Positions 37,704-47,713 are shown, counted from the first letter of the stretch. The stretch is DNA of 64,000 nucleotides from an uncultured archaeon (GCA_902385655.1 CABMGO010000005.1:35584-99583), one strand, 5' to 3'. Made by a program: numbers and translations. Notes: generated by a model from the letters alone, not told the origin.

Positions 37704-38438
37704 CTACTTAGCATAATCTCTTGCAGACTGATACTGTTCAATGATTCTTTTTCTAACTTCCTCAGTTAATGCAGAAAGGGAAGCTTTCTTTTCTCCTCGT
37801 CTGGAAACAAGAATACTCTTTCCGTAAGAAATAATATACTTTGGCTTAGAACCTGTTTCTTGTCTGTAACTTCCAAGTCTTTTAGCTCCATGACCTAGCC
37901 CTTTAAACTCCCAAAGATCCCGAGATACCTCCTCATCGATAAAAAGTCCAACCGGAACAATAGGCACTTCGTTTTGCACCGCAATAAGAGACGCAACCGG
38001 ATAATGCTTTCTATCTTCGACAGGCGTAATTACTCCGTCATTCTTCAGCCTAACTGCCGGACCTTCTGGAAAAACACCAATACAATCCCCATACTCTAAA
38101 TACTCAGTACTTCGTCTTAAAACATTTCTTTCAAGAGAACCAGAATTTACACTTATAGGAATATTTCCGGTAGCCCAGAAAAATGGAAGCAAGGCAGTAT
38201 TATACACTCCTTCCCTTTGAACAACAAAATGAGCGAGTCTATCTAAAAAAGCTGAGTTCAAAATACCATCAAAATTACTAACATGGTTGTATACAAGAAC
38301 AGCAGGACCTTCGGGCAAATTCTCAGTTCCAATCCTTTGGATATCTAAATGGCTAGCAAAAGTTCTTTTAAGGACAGGTCTAAGACAACCAGTAGCTACA
38401 AGCTCTACAAGCCTTTTGGATTCTTTCTTCAATTGCAT
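37704..38438 (-). CDS. PlsC-like 1-acylglycerol-3-phosphate acyltransferase
   Basis: NHVSNFD (H-x4-D), GVFPEGPAVR. Confidence 0.82.
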   Translation of the reverse strand: MQLKKESKRLVELVATGCLRPVLKRTFASHLDIQRIGTENLPEGPAVLVYNHVSNFDGILNSAFLDRLAHFVVQREGVYNTALLPFFWATGNIPISVNSGSLERNVLRRSTEYLEYGDCIGVFPEGPAVRLKNDGVITPVEDRKHYPVASLIAVQNEVPIVPVGLFIDEEVSRDLWEFKGLGHGAKRLGSYRQETGSKPKYIISYGKSILVSRRGEKKASLSALTEEVRKRIIEQYQSARDYAK

Positions 38439-38520
38439 TTTTCTAGAATTTTAGGTAATTCCAAACCATTTTAGAATCACCTCAAAAAATTGAATAAATA
38501 TGCATTTTTAACACTTTTGA

Positions 38521-38745
38521 TTACTTGATTTTAATGCCTAGTTCTTCAAGCCTCTTCAAATGCATCTGCAAAATAGCTTCTACATTTCCAATCATTTTTA
38601 CAAGCTCATTTCTTTCAGCTAAAAGAGTATTCAACGCACCCTTATGGAAACCAATCTCTTCCTCACGAGACATTTCAACCTGTTTAGGCTTATCTTCTTT
38701 TACAAGCGATCTCAAAGATTCTTCAAGTTTTTTATCTTCTATCAT
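38521..38745 (-). CDS. Small coiled-coil protein
   Basis: 74 aa, heptad-rich. Confidence 0.5.
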   Translation of the reverse strand: MIEDKKLEESLRSLVKEDKPKQVEMSREEEIGFHKGALNTLLAERNELVKMIGNVEAILQMHLKRLEELGIKIK

Positions 38746-38825
38746 AAATCCAAAACAAAAAAAGAGTTAATAAATATTGCTAGAAAGATAACAATACTTA
38801 AAAAGCCAAAAAAACTAAAAGTAAT

Positions 38826-40130
38826 ATGGAAAGAGCATTAATTTCTAGCTTGAAAGAGAAAATAAATACAAAAGTTCTTCTGAAAGGATTTGTTCATGAA
38901 ATTCGAGATCAAAGTAAAGTTAAATTTATAATTTTGCGAGACATAAGTGGACTAGTACAATTAGTTATCCAAAAAGAAAATAAAGAAATTTTTGATAAAA
39001 TAACCAAAATATCCCGAGAGTCAGTACTTCAAATAACTGGATTAGTAAAAGAATTCAAAAATGCCCCTGGAGGAGTTGAAGTTGACGTTGAAAGTTATAA
39101 AGTACTCTCCGAGGCTGCAAGTCCTTTGCCAATATCTGTTGCAGAAAAGATAGGAGAACAGCAACCAGACCTTTCAATTAGACTAGATTGGAGATGGCTT
39201 GATTTAAGAAAACCAAAAAATGCATTAATCTTTAAAATTTGGACTGAAATGGAAGCAGCAATGAGAGAATACTGGTTAAAAAATGGATTTATGGAAATAA
39301 ATACTCCTAAATTTGTAGCTGGCGCAACAGAATCAGGAGCAGAACTATTCTCCTTAGATTATTTCGGTAAAAAAGCATCTTTGGCGCAATCACCTCAATT
39401 TTACAAACAAATGGCAATGGCTGCAGGCTTTGAAAAAATTTTCGAAGTTGGACCAGTTTTCAGAGCAAACAAATCACACACAATAAGACATGATACTGAA
39501 TTCACTTCTGTAGACATAGAAGTCTCATATATAAATTCTCATCAAGACATAATGAAAATAGAGGAAGACTGGATGACTCATATCCTGACACGAGTAAAAG
39601 AAAAATACGGAAAAGAAATAAAAGAAACATTCGGAGTAGAAATAGTTGTTCCTAAAACTCCTTTCCCAAGAATAACTATGGCAGACGCATTAGCATTATT
39701 AAAAAAAGAATATAAACACACTTGCGTCGGAGATTTGGATCCTCAAGGAGAAAAACTGCTATTTGAACATTTCAAAAAAACAACAGGGCATGAATTTGTT
39801 TTCGTTCACGACTGGCCATTAGATGTTAGGCCTTTCTATCACATGAGAGAAAATGGTCTTTCTAAAAGTTTTGATTTACTTTGGAAGGGAATGGAGATTA
39901 CGACTGGAGCACAGAGAGAACATCGATATGAAATTCTTAAAAAACAAGCCGAAGAAAAAAATGTACCTATTGAAGGAATAAAAACATACTTAGAATTTTT
40001 CAAATATGGTTGTCCGCCTCACGGGGGATATGGATTAAGTCCATCAAGAGTAATGATGCTTATGTTAGAGTTGTCTAATGTACGAGAAGCAACTTTCTTA
40101 CCAAGAGACACAGACAGATTAAATCCTTAA
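38826..40130 (+). CDS. aspS: Aspartyl-tRNA synthetase, paralog 1
   Basis: SPQFYKQMAMAAGFEKIFEVGPVFRANKSHTIRHDTEFTSVD; FKYGCPPHGGYGLSPSRVMM; NVREATFLPRDTDRLNP. Confidence 0.94.
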   Translation: MERALISSLKEKINTKVLLKGFVHEIRDQSKVKFIILRDISGLVQLVIQKENKEIFDKITKISRESVLQITGLVKEFKNAPGGVEVDVESYKVLSEAASPLPISVAEKIGEQQPDLSIRLDWRWLDLRKPKNALIFKIWTEMEAAMREYWLKNGFMEINTPKFVAGATESGAELFSLDYFGKKASLAQSPQFYKQMAMAAGFEKIFEVGPVFRANKSHTIRHDTEFTSVDIEVSYINSHQDIMKIEEDWMTHILTRVKEKYGKEIKETFGVEIVVPKTPFPRITMADALALLKKEYKHTCVGDLDPQGEKLLFEHFKKTTGHEFVFVHDWPLDVRPFYHMRENGLSKSFDLLWKGMEITTGAQREHRYEILKKQAEEKNVPIEGIKTYLEFFKYGCPPHGGYGLSPSRVMMLMLELSNVREATFLPRDTDRLNP

Positions 40131-40134
40131 AGAA

Positions 40135-41061
40135 ATGAAAGTTTTTGATGCACATGCACACATAGGAAAAGACTATTTTTACTATAAAATAAGAAATAAT
40201 CGAGTTTTTAACATGCCTTTAAAAAAATTAGTTAAGTTGATGAAATCTAATGGCGTAGAAAAAACAATAGTATCTCAATGTCCTTCTATAAAAGAAATAA
40301 CTTGTTGCTCGCCAACAGATCTAATAAAAAAAGGAAAATACATCGAAAGTACTTGCCCCAAGTGTAATCGAATTGTCTCAGTATCAAAAGTAGATCCATA
40401 TAGAAAATATAATTTAAGATTGATAAAAGAAATTGAAAAACAAAACTTAAATGGGAAAATAATACCTTTCTTTGTGATACATTTACAAAATCCATTTTTT
40501 AAAGAAGAAATAGATTTTTATCTAAAGAATTATAAAAACTTCGGTATAAAATTCCATACATACGCATCTAAAAGATCAGTACTAGACATCTTGCCATATA
40601 TAAATAAATTAAAAGTTCCAATATTAATCCATACTGGTCCAGAAAAATTTACAGACCCTAAAAATGTAATTGAATTTGCAAAACAATATCCTGGAAAAGT
40701 TCTTATGGCTCACTCTGCAAGACTTTCCAAAAAATATTTGCAGGAAATTAATTTTATAGAAAATTTATTTGTAGATATCACTCCACTCACTTCATTTTAT
40801 AACAGGATTATTAATCAAGACTTTTCAACAATCCTGGAAAATAAAGAATCTTTTCAAAAAATTAAATCACCGCAAGATTTGTACACATATTTACTAGAAA
40901 ATGTGAGTTATCAAAAATTGTTATTCGGTACGGATATTCCTTGGTGCAATTATTTTGGCAAAGGATACGCTGAAGAAATAAAAATTCTTCTTAAACTGAA
41001 TGTAGACACAGATATTAAAGAACATTTAGCCTTTAAAAACTTTGAGAAATTCTTAAGTTAA
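40135..41061 (+). CDS. Amidohydrolase-family protein with small Cys-rich insertion
   Basis: MKVFDAHAHIG, GIKFHTYAS, ILIHTGPE, LLFGTDIPW; insertion CC...STCPKC. Confidence 0.82.
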   Translation: MKVFDAHAHIGKDYFYYKIRNNRVFNMPLKKLVKLMKSNGVEKTIVSQCPSIKEITCCSPTDLIKKGKYIESTCPKCNRIVSVSKVDPYRKYNLRLIKEIEKQNLNGKIIPFFVIHLQNPFFKEEIDFYLKNYKNFGIKFHTYASKRSVLDILPYINKLKVPILIHTGPEKFTDPKNVIEFAKQYPGKVLMAHSARLSKKYLQEINFIENLFVDITPLTSFYNRIINQDFSTILENKESFQKIKSPQDLYTYLLENVSYQKLLFGTDIPWCNYFGKGYAEEIKILLKLNVDTDIKEHLAFKNFEKFLS

Positions 41062-41113
41062 TTTATAACTATTAAATAGTAACATTTATAAATACGGTAT
41101 AAATACAAAATAC

Positions 41114-42421
41114 ATGAAAAATCGGAATTTAATAGGCTTATTAGGAAATAACTTGGGTCAAGATGTACAAGTTGCAGGATGGGTAGACAAAGTTAGAGAC
41201 CAAAAAAGAATGCAATTTCTAGTATTGAGAGATCACACAGGTTATGTCCAGGCTATAAATGAAAAAAATGGGAAAAAATTAGATGAAATCGTCTCTTCAG
41301 TTTCACCAGAATCAACAGTCACAGCTCAAGGAAGATTAGTAGAAAATCCAAAAGCAAGATTAAATGGTTATGAACTTGTTTTAAATGATTTGTCAATACA
41401 AAGTTCCCCGCAAGGCGTATTGCCCATAACTTCAGAATCAAGCCAAGATTTAAGACTAGATTGGAGATACTTAGACTTACGAGATCCAAAAAAATACCTA
41501 ATTTTTCAAATACAAACAACTGCTGAACATGCCATGAGAGAATATTGGCTAGAAAATGGATTTACCGAAATGCATTCTCCAAAACTTGTTGAAGGTGCCA
41601 GCGAATCTGGAGCAGAACTTTTTCAATTAGATTACTTTGGTAAAAAAGCCTCATTAGCACAATCACCACAATTCTACAAACAAATGGCAATGGCCGCAGG
41701 ATTTGACAGAGTATTTGAGATAGGTCCAGTTTTCAGAGCAAACCCCTCTTTTACATCTCGACATGACACTGAATTTACGTCAGTAGATATGGAGCTTTCA
41801 TGGATAAATTCTCACGAAGAAGTAATGGAATTTGAAGAAAACTGGATTAACTATTTCGTCTCAAAAATAAAACAAAAACATGGAGAAAAAGTAAAAAATG
41901 CATTCGGAGTAGAAGTTACTGTACCAACAGTGCCTTTTCCAAGAGTTACAATGGATCAAGCTTACCAGATACTAGAAGGACAGGGCTACATTGTACCTAG
42001 AGAAGCAAAGGGCGATTTGGATCCAGAAGGAGAAAGAAGGCTTGGAGCGTATATAAAAGAAAGATTTGGCCATGATTTTGTCTTTGTTACAGATTATCCA
42101 GCAAAATCAAGAGCATTTTATCACATGAGATTCGATGATAGGCCCGAAACCACAAAAAGTTTCGATCTTTTATGGAATGGTCTTGAAGTCACAACTGGCG
42201 CTCAAAGAGAGCATAGAATAGACAAATTAATAGCTCAGGGAAAAGAAAAAGGAGTTGACTTGGGATCAATACAATCTTATGTTGATTTTTTCAAATATGG
42301 AGTCCCACCACATGGGGGATGCGGATTTGGATTAACTAGAATGTTAATGAACTTGACAGGTCTAAAAAATGTTAGAGAAGTTACATATGTTTATAGAGGA
42401 CCAAACAGATTAACCCCCTAA
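41114..42421 (+). CDS. Aspartyl-tRNA synthetase, paralog 2
   Basis: SPQFYKQMAMAAGFDRVFEIGPVFRANPSFTSRHDTEFTSVD; FKYGVPPHGGCGFGLTRMLM; divergent tail VREVTYVYRGPNRLTP. Confidence 0.92.
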   Translation: MKNRNLIGLLGNNLGQDVQVAGWVDKVRDQKRMQFLVLRDHTGYVQAINEKNGKKLDEIVSSVSPESTVTAQGRLVENPKARLNGYELVLNDLSIQSSPQGVLPITSESSQDLRLDWRYLDLRDPKKYLIFQIQTTAEHAMREYWLENGFTEMHSPKLVEGASESGAELFQLDYFGKKASLAQSPQFYKQMAMAAGFDRVFEIGPVFRANPSFTSRHDTEFTSVDMELSWINSHEEVMEFEENWINYFVSKIKQKHGEKVKNAFGVEVTVPTVPFPRVTMDQAYQILEGQGYIVPREAKGDLDPEGERRLGAYIKERFGHDFVFVTDYPAKSRAFYHMRFDDRPETTKSFDLLWNGLEVTTGAQREHRIDKLIAQGKEKGVDLGSIQSYVDFFKYGVPPHGGCGFGLTRMLMNLTGLKNVREVTYVYRGPNRLTP

Positions 42422-42423
42422 GA

Positions 42424-43383
42424 CTATAAGTTAAATGTCTCTTTTTTAGATTCGATTACTCTTAAAAATTCTATAGAACTTATTGCTGGACATTCATATT
42501 TCAATTTTTCGATCATAGAAGTTAATTCAGTGATATTCTTCGAGTAAACATTGCAAACTAAATTCCAAGAACCAACACACTCCATAGTATAGGTAATATT
42601 ATTTTGATCTTGCAAAGAAGCAAACAATCTCTCCTTTTGCTGCTTATTCAAATAATGTAACTCAATCAAAAAAAGATATCTTTCAAAACCTAATTTTTCA
42701 GTGGAAATTGATACTCTATTCCTTATTAATATTTCTTCATCCATCAAATTTTTCATAATTCGATTGGTTACCTGTGGAGACTTATTTAGTTCAAGAGCGA
42801 GATCAAAAAGTTTTATAGAGGGTCTTTCTCGCAATTTAAGAATTAACCTCTTCTCAAAATCAGAAAATTTTCTTTTTTCATCAATAAGAGAGTTTACAGA
42901 AATACGGTTCCGAACCTTATTACCTCCAATACTCAAAAATCTAAGATTAGTAGAAATACTATTGGTTTCAAAGTTTATAGATTCTTTTTTTAAAAATCTC
43001 CCAAATAGATTATGAAATTCTCCTAGAAAGTTATAAAACTCCTTAATCCCCTCAGTTTTGACAGATATAAAAAAATCCCAATTTCCTAGAGTACGAAAAC
43101 AAAATCCAACTTGCTTTGATTTTTTTAAGTAGTCTAATAACTTTTCCTCCCCATTTTTATCCGCTTTGTGTAATTGTAAAAGAATGTTAAATAGAGAATA
43201 TCCCATTTTTCTCAAATTCAAGTCAGTATAAAAACCTCTAATAACTCCTTCACGAATTAAATTGTTTATTCGATAAGCAACAAACTGCTTCGACCTGCTT
43301 ATCTTTTTTCCAAGACTATTGTATGATTGATTCGAATCTAAATCAAGAAGAGACAATATTTCTCTGTCTATTTTATCCACCAT
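42424..43383 (-). CDS. Lrp/AsnC-family regulator with two tandem HTH-ligand modules
   Basis: DREILSLLDLDSNQSYNSLGKKISRSKQFVAYRINNLIREGVI and second module EKRLILKLRERPSIKLFDLALELNKSPQVTNRIMKNL. Confidence 0.85.
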   Translation of the reverse strand: MVDKIDREILSLLDLDSNQSYNSLGKKISRSKQFVAYRINNLIREGVIRGFYTDLNLRKMGYSLFNILLQLHKADKNGEEKLLDYLKKSKQVGFCFRTLGNWDFFISVKTEGIKEFYNFLGEFHNLFGRFLKKESINFETNSISTNLRFLSIGGNKVRNRISVNSLIDEKRKFSDFEKRLILKLRERPSIKLFDLALELNKSPQVTNRIMKNLMDEEILIRNRVSISTEKLGFERYLFLIELHYLNKQQKERLFASLQDQNNITYTMECVGSWNLVCNVYSKNITELTSMIEKLKYECPAISSIEFLRVIESKKETFNL

Positions 43384-43478
43384 ATTTTTGTCAATAATAT
43401 TAAGTTTATATATCTTTCTAGCAAAAAGTCAAAAAAATTAAAGATATATTTTATATAGCTAAATCAGATATATTCCAT

Positions 43479-44876
43479 ATGAGAAGCATAGGGCCTGAAT
43501 TTATAGAGGATTTTGTAAAAAGAGCAAAAGACGAGGGACGATACTCATTTAGGGGAAGAATTTCATCAAAAAGAACCCACTCAAAAAGAACTTTCTTTGA
43601 TATAATGGACCATACAGGAACATTGCAGATAGTTATTGAAGCAGCCAAATTTCAAGATTACAAGACAATAACTTCTATCCCCTGTGGATCCTATATTTAC
43701 GTTGAAGGAATCTTCTCATCTTCTAGAATTCCTCCAGAATTAAAAGCAGAGTCTATAGAAATAATCTCAAAACAAGAATTGCCCATTTCTCCAACACCTT
43801 GGGAAATAAATGGATTAAATTTAGAACATGTTGATCAGATATTTAATTTTACAGAGTATTATCTAGCTAACCCTCAAAGAGCAGCAATTTTGAAAATAAA
43901 AACTAATTTTGTAAAAGCATTGCATGAATATTTTGAGAATAACAAATTCACCTTAGTTGAACCTCCGATAATAACAGATAAAATTTTATACGAGCCCGAA
44001 AAAGCAATTAAAGCAGAAGTTCATGGAGAAAATGTTTTCTTATCTCAATGTGCGACTTTTGAACTAGAACCCCTAGCAATGGTCTTTGGTAAAGTTTATA
44101 CAATTTCTCCAGCATTCAGAAATGAAAAAGGAGGATCAAGAAGACACCTTGCAGAATACAGCCATGCAAAAGCAGAAGCACTATTTGTTGATATAAATGA
44201 CTTAATGAGTCTTGCAGGAGATTCAATATATAGCGCAATGAAAATTACAGTTGAAAAAAGTAAAAAAGAATTGGAGTTACTTGGAGTAAAAATTGATTTA
44301 GATTCTTTAAACCCTGACAATTATGTCAGTATGACATATGATGAAGCAGTTGAGATATTACACTCTAAAGGATCAAAAATAATATACGGAGAGGGTCTTG
44401 CGAGAAGTGACGAAATTATTCTTACAGAATATGTGAACAACAAATATCTCTGGGTAAAATTCTTACCATTTGCCTCAGAAGGTTTCCCATATAAAAAGAA
44501 ACCAGGATCCCCCCACTTATCCATGACCTGTGATTTAATTGCCCCCCATGGTGCCGGAGAAATGGTAGGTGTTGCAGAAAAAACAACAGATATCGAAGAA
44601 ATAATTGATAATTTAATAAAAAAAGGTAAAAAAGAATACATAAAACATTATTGGAAATATGTTCTTATGAGAAAATGTGGACTCCCGCCACATGGAGGAA
44701 TAGGTGCTGCCCCTGAAAGAATTATATATGGTTTGCTAGGATTAAACCACATAAGATTAACCAAACCATGGCCAAGATACCCTGACCGAAAAATAAATCC
44801 AGACAAAGAAGAAAAGCTTAACCCTTGGAAAGATAAAGATCTAGATGAAATAATCAGAAAATATTCTCTAGAGTAA
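43479..44876 (+). CDS. Divergent asparaginyl-tRNA synthetase-like class IIb enzyme
   Basis: OB-fold N-term (DIMDHTGTLQIVI), VYTISPAFRNEKGGSRRHLAEYSHAKAE (motif 2), CGLPPHGGIGAAPERIIYGLLGLNHIR (motif 3); abuts tRNA-Asn. Confidence 0.75.
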   Translation: MRSIGPEFIEDFVKRAKDEGRYSFRGRISSKRTHSKRTFFDIMDHTGTLQIVIEAAKFQDYKTITSIPCGSYIYVEGIFSSSRIPPELKAESIEIISKQELPISPTPWEINGLNLEHVDQIFNFTEYYLANPQRAAILKIKTNFVKALHEYFENNKFTLVEPPIITDKILYEPEKAIKAEVHGENVFLSQCATFELEPLAMVFGKVYTISPAFRNEKGGSRRHLAEYSHAKAEALFVDINDLMSLAGDSIYSAMKITVEKSKKELELLGVKIDLDSLNPDNYVSMTYDEAVEILHSKGSKIIYGEGLARSDEIILTEYVNNKYLWVKFLPFASEGFPYKKKPGSPHLSMTCDLIAPHGAGEMVGVAEKTTDIEEIIDNLIKKGKKEYIKHYWKYVLMRKCGLPPHGGIGAAPERIIYGLLGLNHIRLTKPWPRYPDRKINPDKEEKLNPWKDKDLDEIIRKYSLE

Positions 44877-44949
44877 GTCCTGGTAGCTTAGCAGGTAGAG
44901 CGCATGACTGTTAATCATGAGGTCGGAGGTTCGAGTCCTTCCTGGGACG
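44877..44949 (+). tRNA. tRNA-Asn (anticodon GTT)
   Basis: GTCCTGG...CTGGGAC acceptor, anticodon arm ATGA-CTGTTAA-TCAT, T arm GGAGG-TTCGAGT-CCTTC; first base directly follows upstream stop codon. Confidence 0.93.
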
Positions 44950-44957
44950 CTTAGAAA

Positions 44958-45287
44958 ATGAACAAGAACAAGTTAGTAGTTGAATTACATCAAGTTAGAG
45001 AAAAAAATGATGCATTAAAAGGATATTTAGCAGAATTATTTTTAAATGAAATTCCCTCAATGTATAGATTTAGAAAAACTATCTTCGCTCTCGCAGGAGA
45101 ACTAGAAGAAATTTTTAACCAAGAAACAAATTTTACCAATATAGACCTAGTTTGGAAAAGTACTCAAAGGTATAGGGCTTGTTATCCATTAAGGTTTCCT
45201 CGCCTTTCCCAAATAACTCTCCAAGAATTTAAAAAATTCCAGGATAATTACCGATGGTTTGATTATCATCGATTTAATGGGGCCTGA
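44958..45287 (+). CDS. Hypothetical protein
   Basis: 109 aa ORF; helical N-terminus. Confidence 0.55.
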   Translation: MNKNKLVVELHQVREKNDALKGYLAELFLNEIPSMYRFRKTIFALAGELEEIFNQETNFTNIDLVWKSTQRYRACYPLRFPRLSQITLQEFKKFQDNYRWFDYHRFNGA

Positions 45288-45333
45288 AGAAAATTTTAAG
45301 CAAATTTATAAATCTAATTCAATAAATATTATA

Positions 45334-46374
45334 ATGAAATTCATAAAGCCAAAAAAACTTTCTAAGGGAGACACAGTTGCAGTCTTATCTCCTTCAAAAG
45401 GATTACCATCTGTATTCCCCCATGTATTTGATAATGGACTAAAAGTTCTCAGAGAGAAATTTGGATTAAAAATTAAAGAGTTTCCAACAGCAAGAATGAA
45501 TCTCAAAGAATTACATGAGAATCCCAAAATAAGAGCAAAAGACATTAATGATGCTTTTTTAGATAAAGACGTAAAGGCAATAATAGCCTCAATTGGAGGA
45601 GATGATTCTATAAGAATCTTAAAATACATTAACAAAAAGATAATTAAAAATAATCCTAAGATTTTTATGGGATACTCAGATACAACTACACTAAATACTT
45701 TTTTTAATCAAATAGGACTAATTAGTTTTAATGGGCCCTCAATAATGGGAGGATTTTCTCAGATGAATAATTTCCCAGAGTCTGAAAAGCATATCCAAGA
45801 AATATTATTTAATAATCCTTTAACTTATGAATATAAACCCTATTCTATTTGGACCAATAACTACAAAGACTGGTCTAAAAAAGAAAACGTAGGACAAGTC
45901 GGAGAAATCCAAAAAAGTAAGGGATGGAATTGGGTTCAGGGAGAGTCCGTTGTAAGGGGAGAAATATTTGGAGGGTGCATTGAAGTTCTTGAGATGATGA
46001 AAGGAACAGAATATTGGCCTAAAAAAGACTTTTGGAAAGGCAAAATATTATTTCTTGAAACTTCAGAAGATAAACCTTCTCCAGATTATATAAAATATGC
46101 CTTCAGAAATTATGGTATTCAAGGAATTTTTGACAAGATAGAGGCAATTATCATCGGCAGAGCAAGAGATTATACAGAAGAAGAGAAAAAACAATTGGAA
46201 GTAAATATTACAGAAGTAGTTTCTAATGAATTCGGCCACCATGAAATTCCGATAATAACAAATATGGATTTTGGACACACAGACCCTCAGTTTATTTTAC
46301 CCCTGGGAATTAAAGCAGAGATAGACTGTAAAAATAAAACATTTAGGTTAGTCGAATCAGCTTGTACAGATTAA
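45334..46374 (+). CDS. Peptidase S66 (LD-carboxypeptidase / MccF-like)
   Basis: MKFIKPKKLSKGDTVAVLSPSKGLP, IASIGGDDSIRIL, FMGYSDTTTLN, GEIFGGCIEVLEMMKGTEYWP, MDFGHTDPQFILPLGI. Confidence 0.9.
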   Translation: MKFIKPKKLSKGDTVAVLSPSKGLPSVFPHVFDNGLKVLREKFGLKIKEFPTARMNLKELHENPKIRAKDINDAFLDKDVKAIIASIGGDDSIRILKYINKKIIKNNPKIFMGYSDTTTLNTFFNQIGLISFNGPSIMGGFSQMNNFPESEKHIQEILFNNPLTYEYKPYSIWTNNYKDWSKKENVGQVGEIQKSKGWNWVQGESVVRGEIFGGCIEVLEMMKGTEYWPKKDFWKGKILFLETSEDKPSPDYIKYAFRNYGIQGIFDKIEAIIIGRARDYTEEEKKQLEVNITEVVSNEFGHHEIPIITNMDFGHTDPQFILPLGIKAEIDCKNKTFRLVESACTD

Positions 46375-46509
46375 CCCCATAAATCTAATTCTTGTCACTA
46401 AATACCCGAACATTTGAGAACATTTAAATAGCTAAGAGACATAAAACAATAGTAAAAAACAAGACCTATATGCCCAAAAAAATAAGAGACATCGGGCCTG
46501 ACCATTATT

Positions 46510-47133
46510 ATGGCAGATACATTAGAAACACAAATTCCAACTGATGAAGAAATTCTTAGACAGCTTCCTCCATCCCTAAGACAGGACCAAACGGTAGTAG
46601 ACTATGTTCTTGAAACAAAACATGCAAAAGATACTCATGCAAATTACAAAAAACCAGGACAGCATCATCTAACAAATACAACTGGCACTCCTGAAGAAAT
46701 TTTATCCTATCCATTAGTAAGTTGTTTGAGAGAATGCGGAGTGAGAAGATCCCATATAGGATACATTTCTAGATTTCTAACAAAAGAGGAATTAGAAGTA
46801 GCTATGAAAACACCATTAATTGCCCCAACAGAATATGTTTACGTCGCCAGAATAAGAAATATGGATCTACAAGAATTGCTAGCCTACTCAACAGAATATG
46901 AGCCTCGAGGCGAGCATAGCAAAGACATTCACACAATAACCAGAGAATGGACACAAATGGAAAGAAATTTACTTGCTTGGAATCTTGGAATAAAATATAA
47001 TCGACCGCCAACGGAACCAGAAATTGAAGAAGCACTCATGGAAGAAATTTTGAAGAAGGGCGGCTCTCACTCGAAAAAATGTAGAGCATTTACAGTCTTA
47101 GCACATAAAGATTGGTTTCAGAAAAAACAATAA
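46510..47133 (+). CDS. Hypothetical protein
   Basis: 207 aa ORF. Confidence 0.6.
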   Translation: MADTLETQIPTDEEILRQLPPSLRQDQTVVDYVLETKHAKDTHANYKKPGQHHLTNTTGTPEEILSYPLVSCLRECGVRRSHIGYISRFLTKEELEVAMKTPLIAPTEYVYVARIRNMDLQELLAYSTEYEPRGEHSKDIHTITREWTQMERNLLAWNLGIKYNRPPTEPEIEEALMEEILKKGGSHSKKCRAFTVLAHKDWFQKKQ

Positions 47134-47134
47134 T

Positions 47135-47644
47135 TTACCTTCTGTGATCTATATCGTCATACATCTTAAATAATTTTTCAGTATAAGGCAAAACCATTTT
47201 CTCTATTTGGCTAACGTATTTATTCCCCAAGTAAGCTGCGCCAGCAATTGCCCCAACAACCACAACAGGTAAAATTAATCTCTCGGCAAATTTTCTTAGT
47301 CTAGAACTATAAGGAGTTATAATTCTCCTTAGAGGAGTTGAAGACTTTGACAATAGTCTCTCGCGAGTTTCCATGAGTTCATCCAAATTTATCTGTCTTT
47401 TTGGTTGAGATTTAGAGTTAAGTAACACCAAAGACGCCAATCTGTCAGCCTCTCGAGAATCACTCTCGCCTAAAGAATCAAGATAGGAATTAATTTCAGC
47501 ACGATGTGCAGTAATATATCTCTGTCTCTGCGGGTTTCCAACAAAATATCTACCACTAACTTTGAGCTCTTTCATGAACTCATCCATCGATTTTTCCTCT
47601 CCAGATTGAAATTGATTCTTTCCCATTTTTTTAATGAATTCCAC
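47135..47644 (-). CDS. Hypothetical protein with one TM segment
   Basis: 169 aa; LILPVVVVGAIAGAAYLG. Confidence 0.55.
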   Translation of the reverse strand: MEFIKKMGKNQFQSGEEKSMDEFMKELKVSGRYFVGNPQRQRYITAHRAEINSYLDSLGESDSREADRLASLVLLNSKSQPKRQINLDELMETRERLLSKSSTPLRRIITPYSSRLRKFAERLILPVVVVGAIAGAAYLGNKYVSQIEKMVLPYTEKLFKMYDDIDHRR

Positions 47645-47713
47645 ATATTTTTAAATAAATAGGTAATGAAAAACAATAACTAAACTTAAAAACTCCCGAT
47701 ACTGCTTTATTTT

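Noticed and set aside
45334-46374. Calling the S66 peptidase a murein LD-carboxypeptidase
   Set aside because: The genome is archaeal and nothing else suggests murein; family name only, MccF-like role judged more plausible.
46470-46544. Short ORF MPKKIRDIGPDHYYGRYIRNTNSN with IGP similar to the AsnRS start
   Set aside because: Too short, overlaps the 207-aa ORF in another frame; similarity is three residues.
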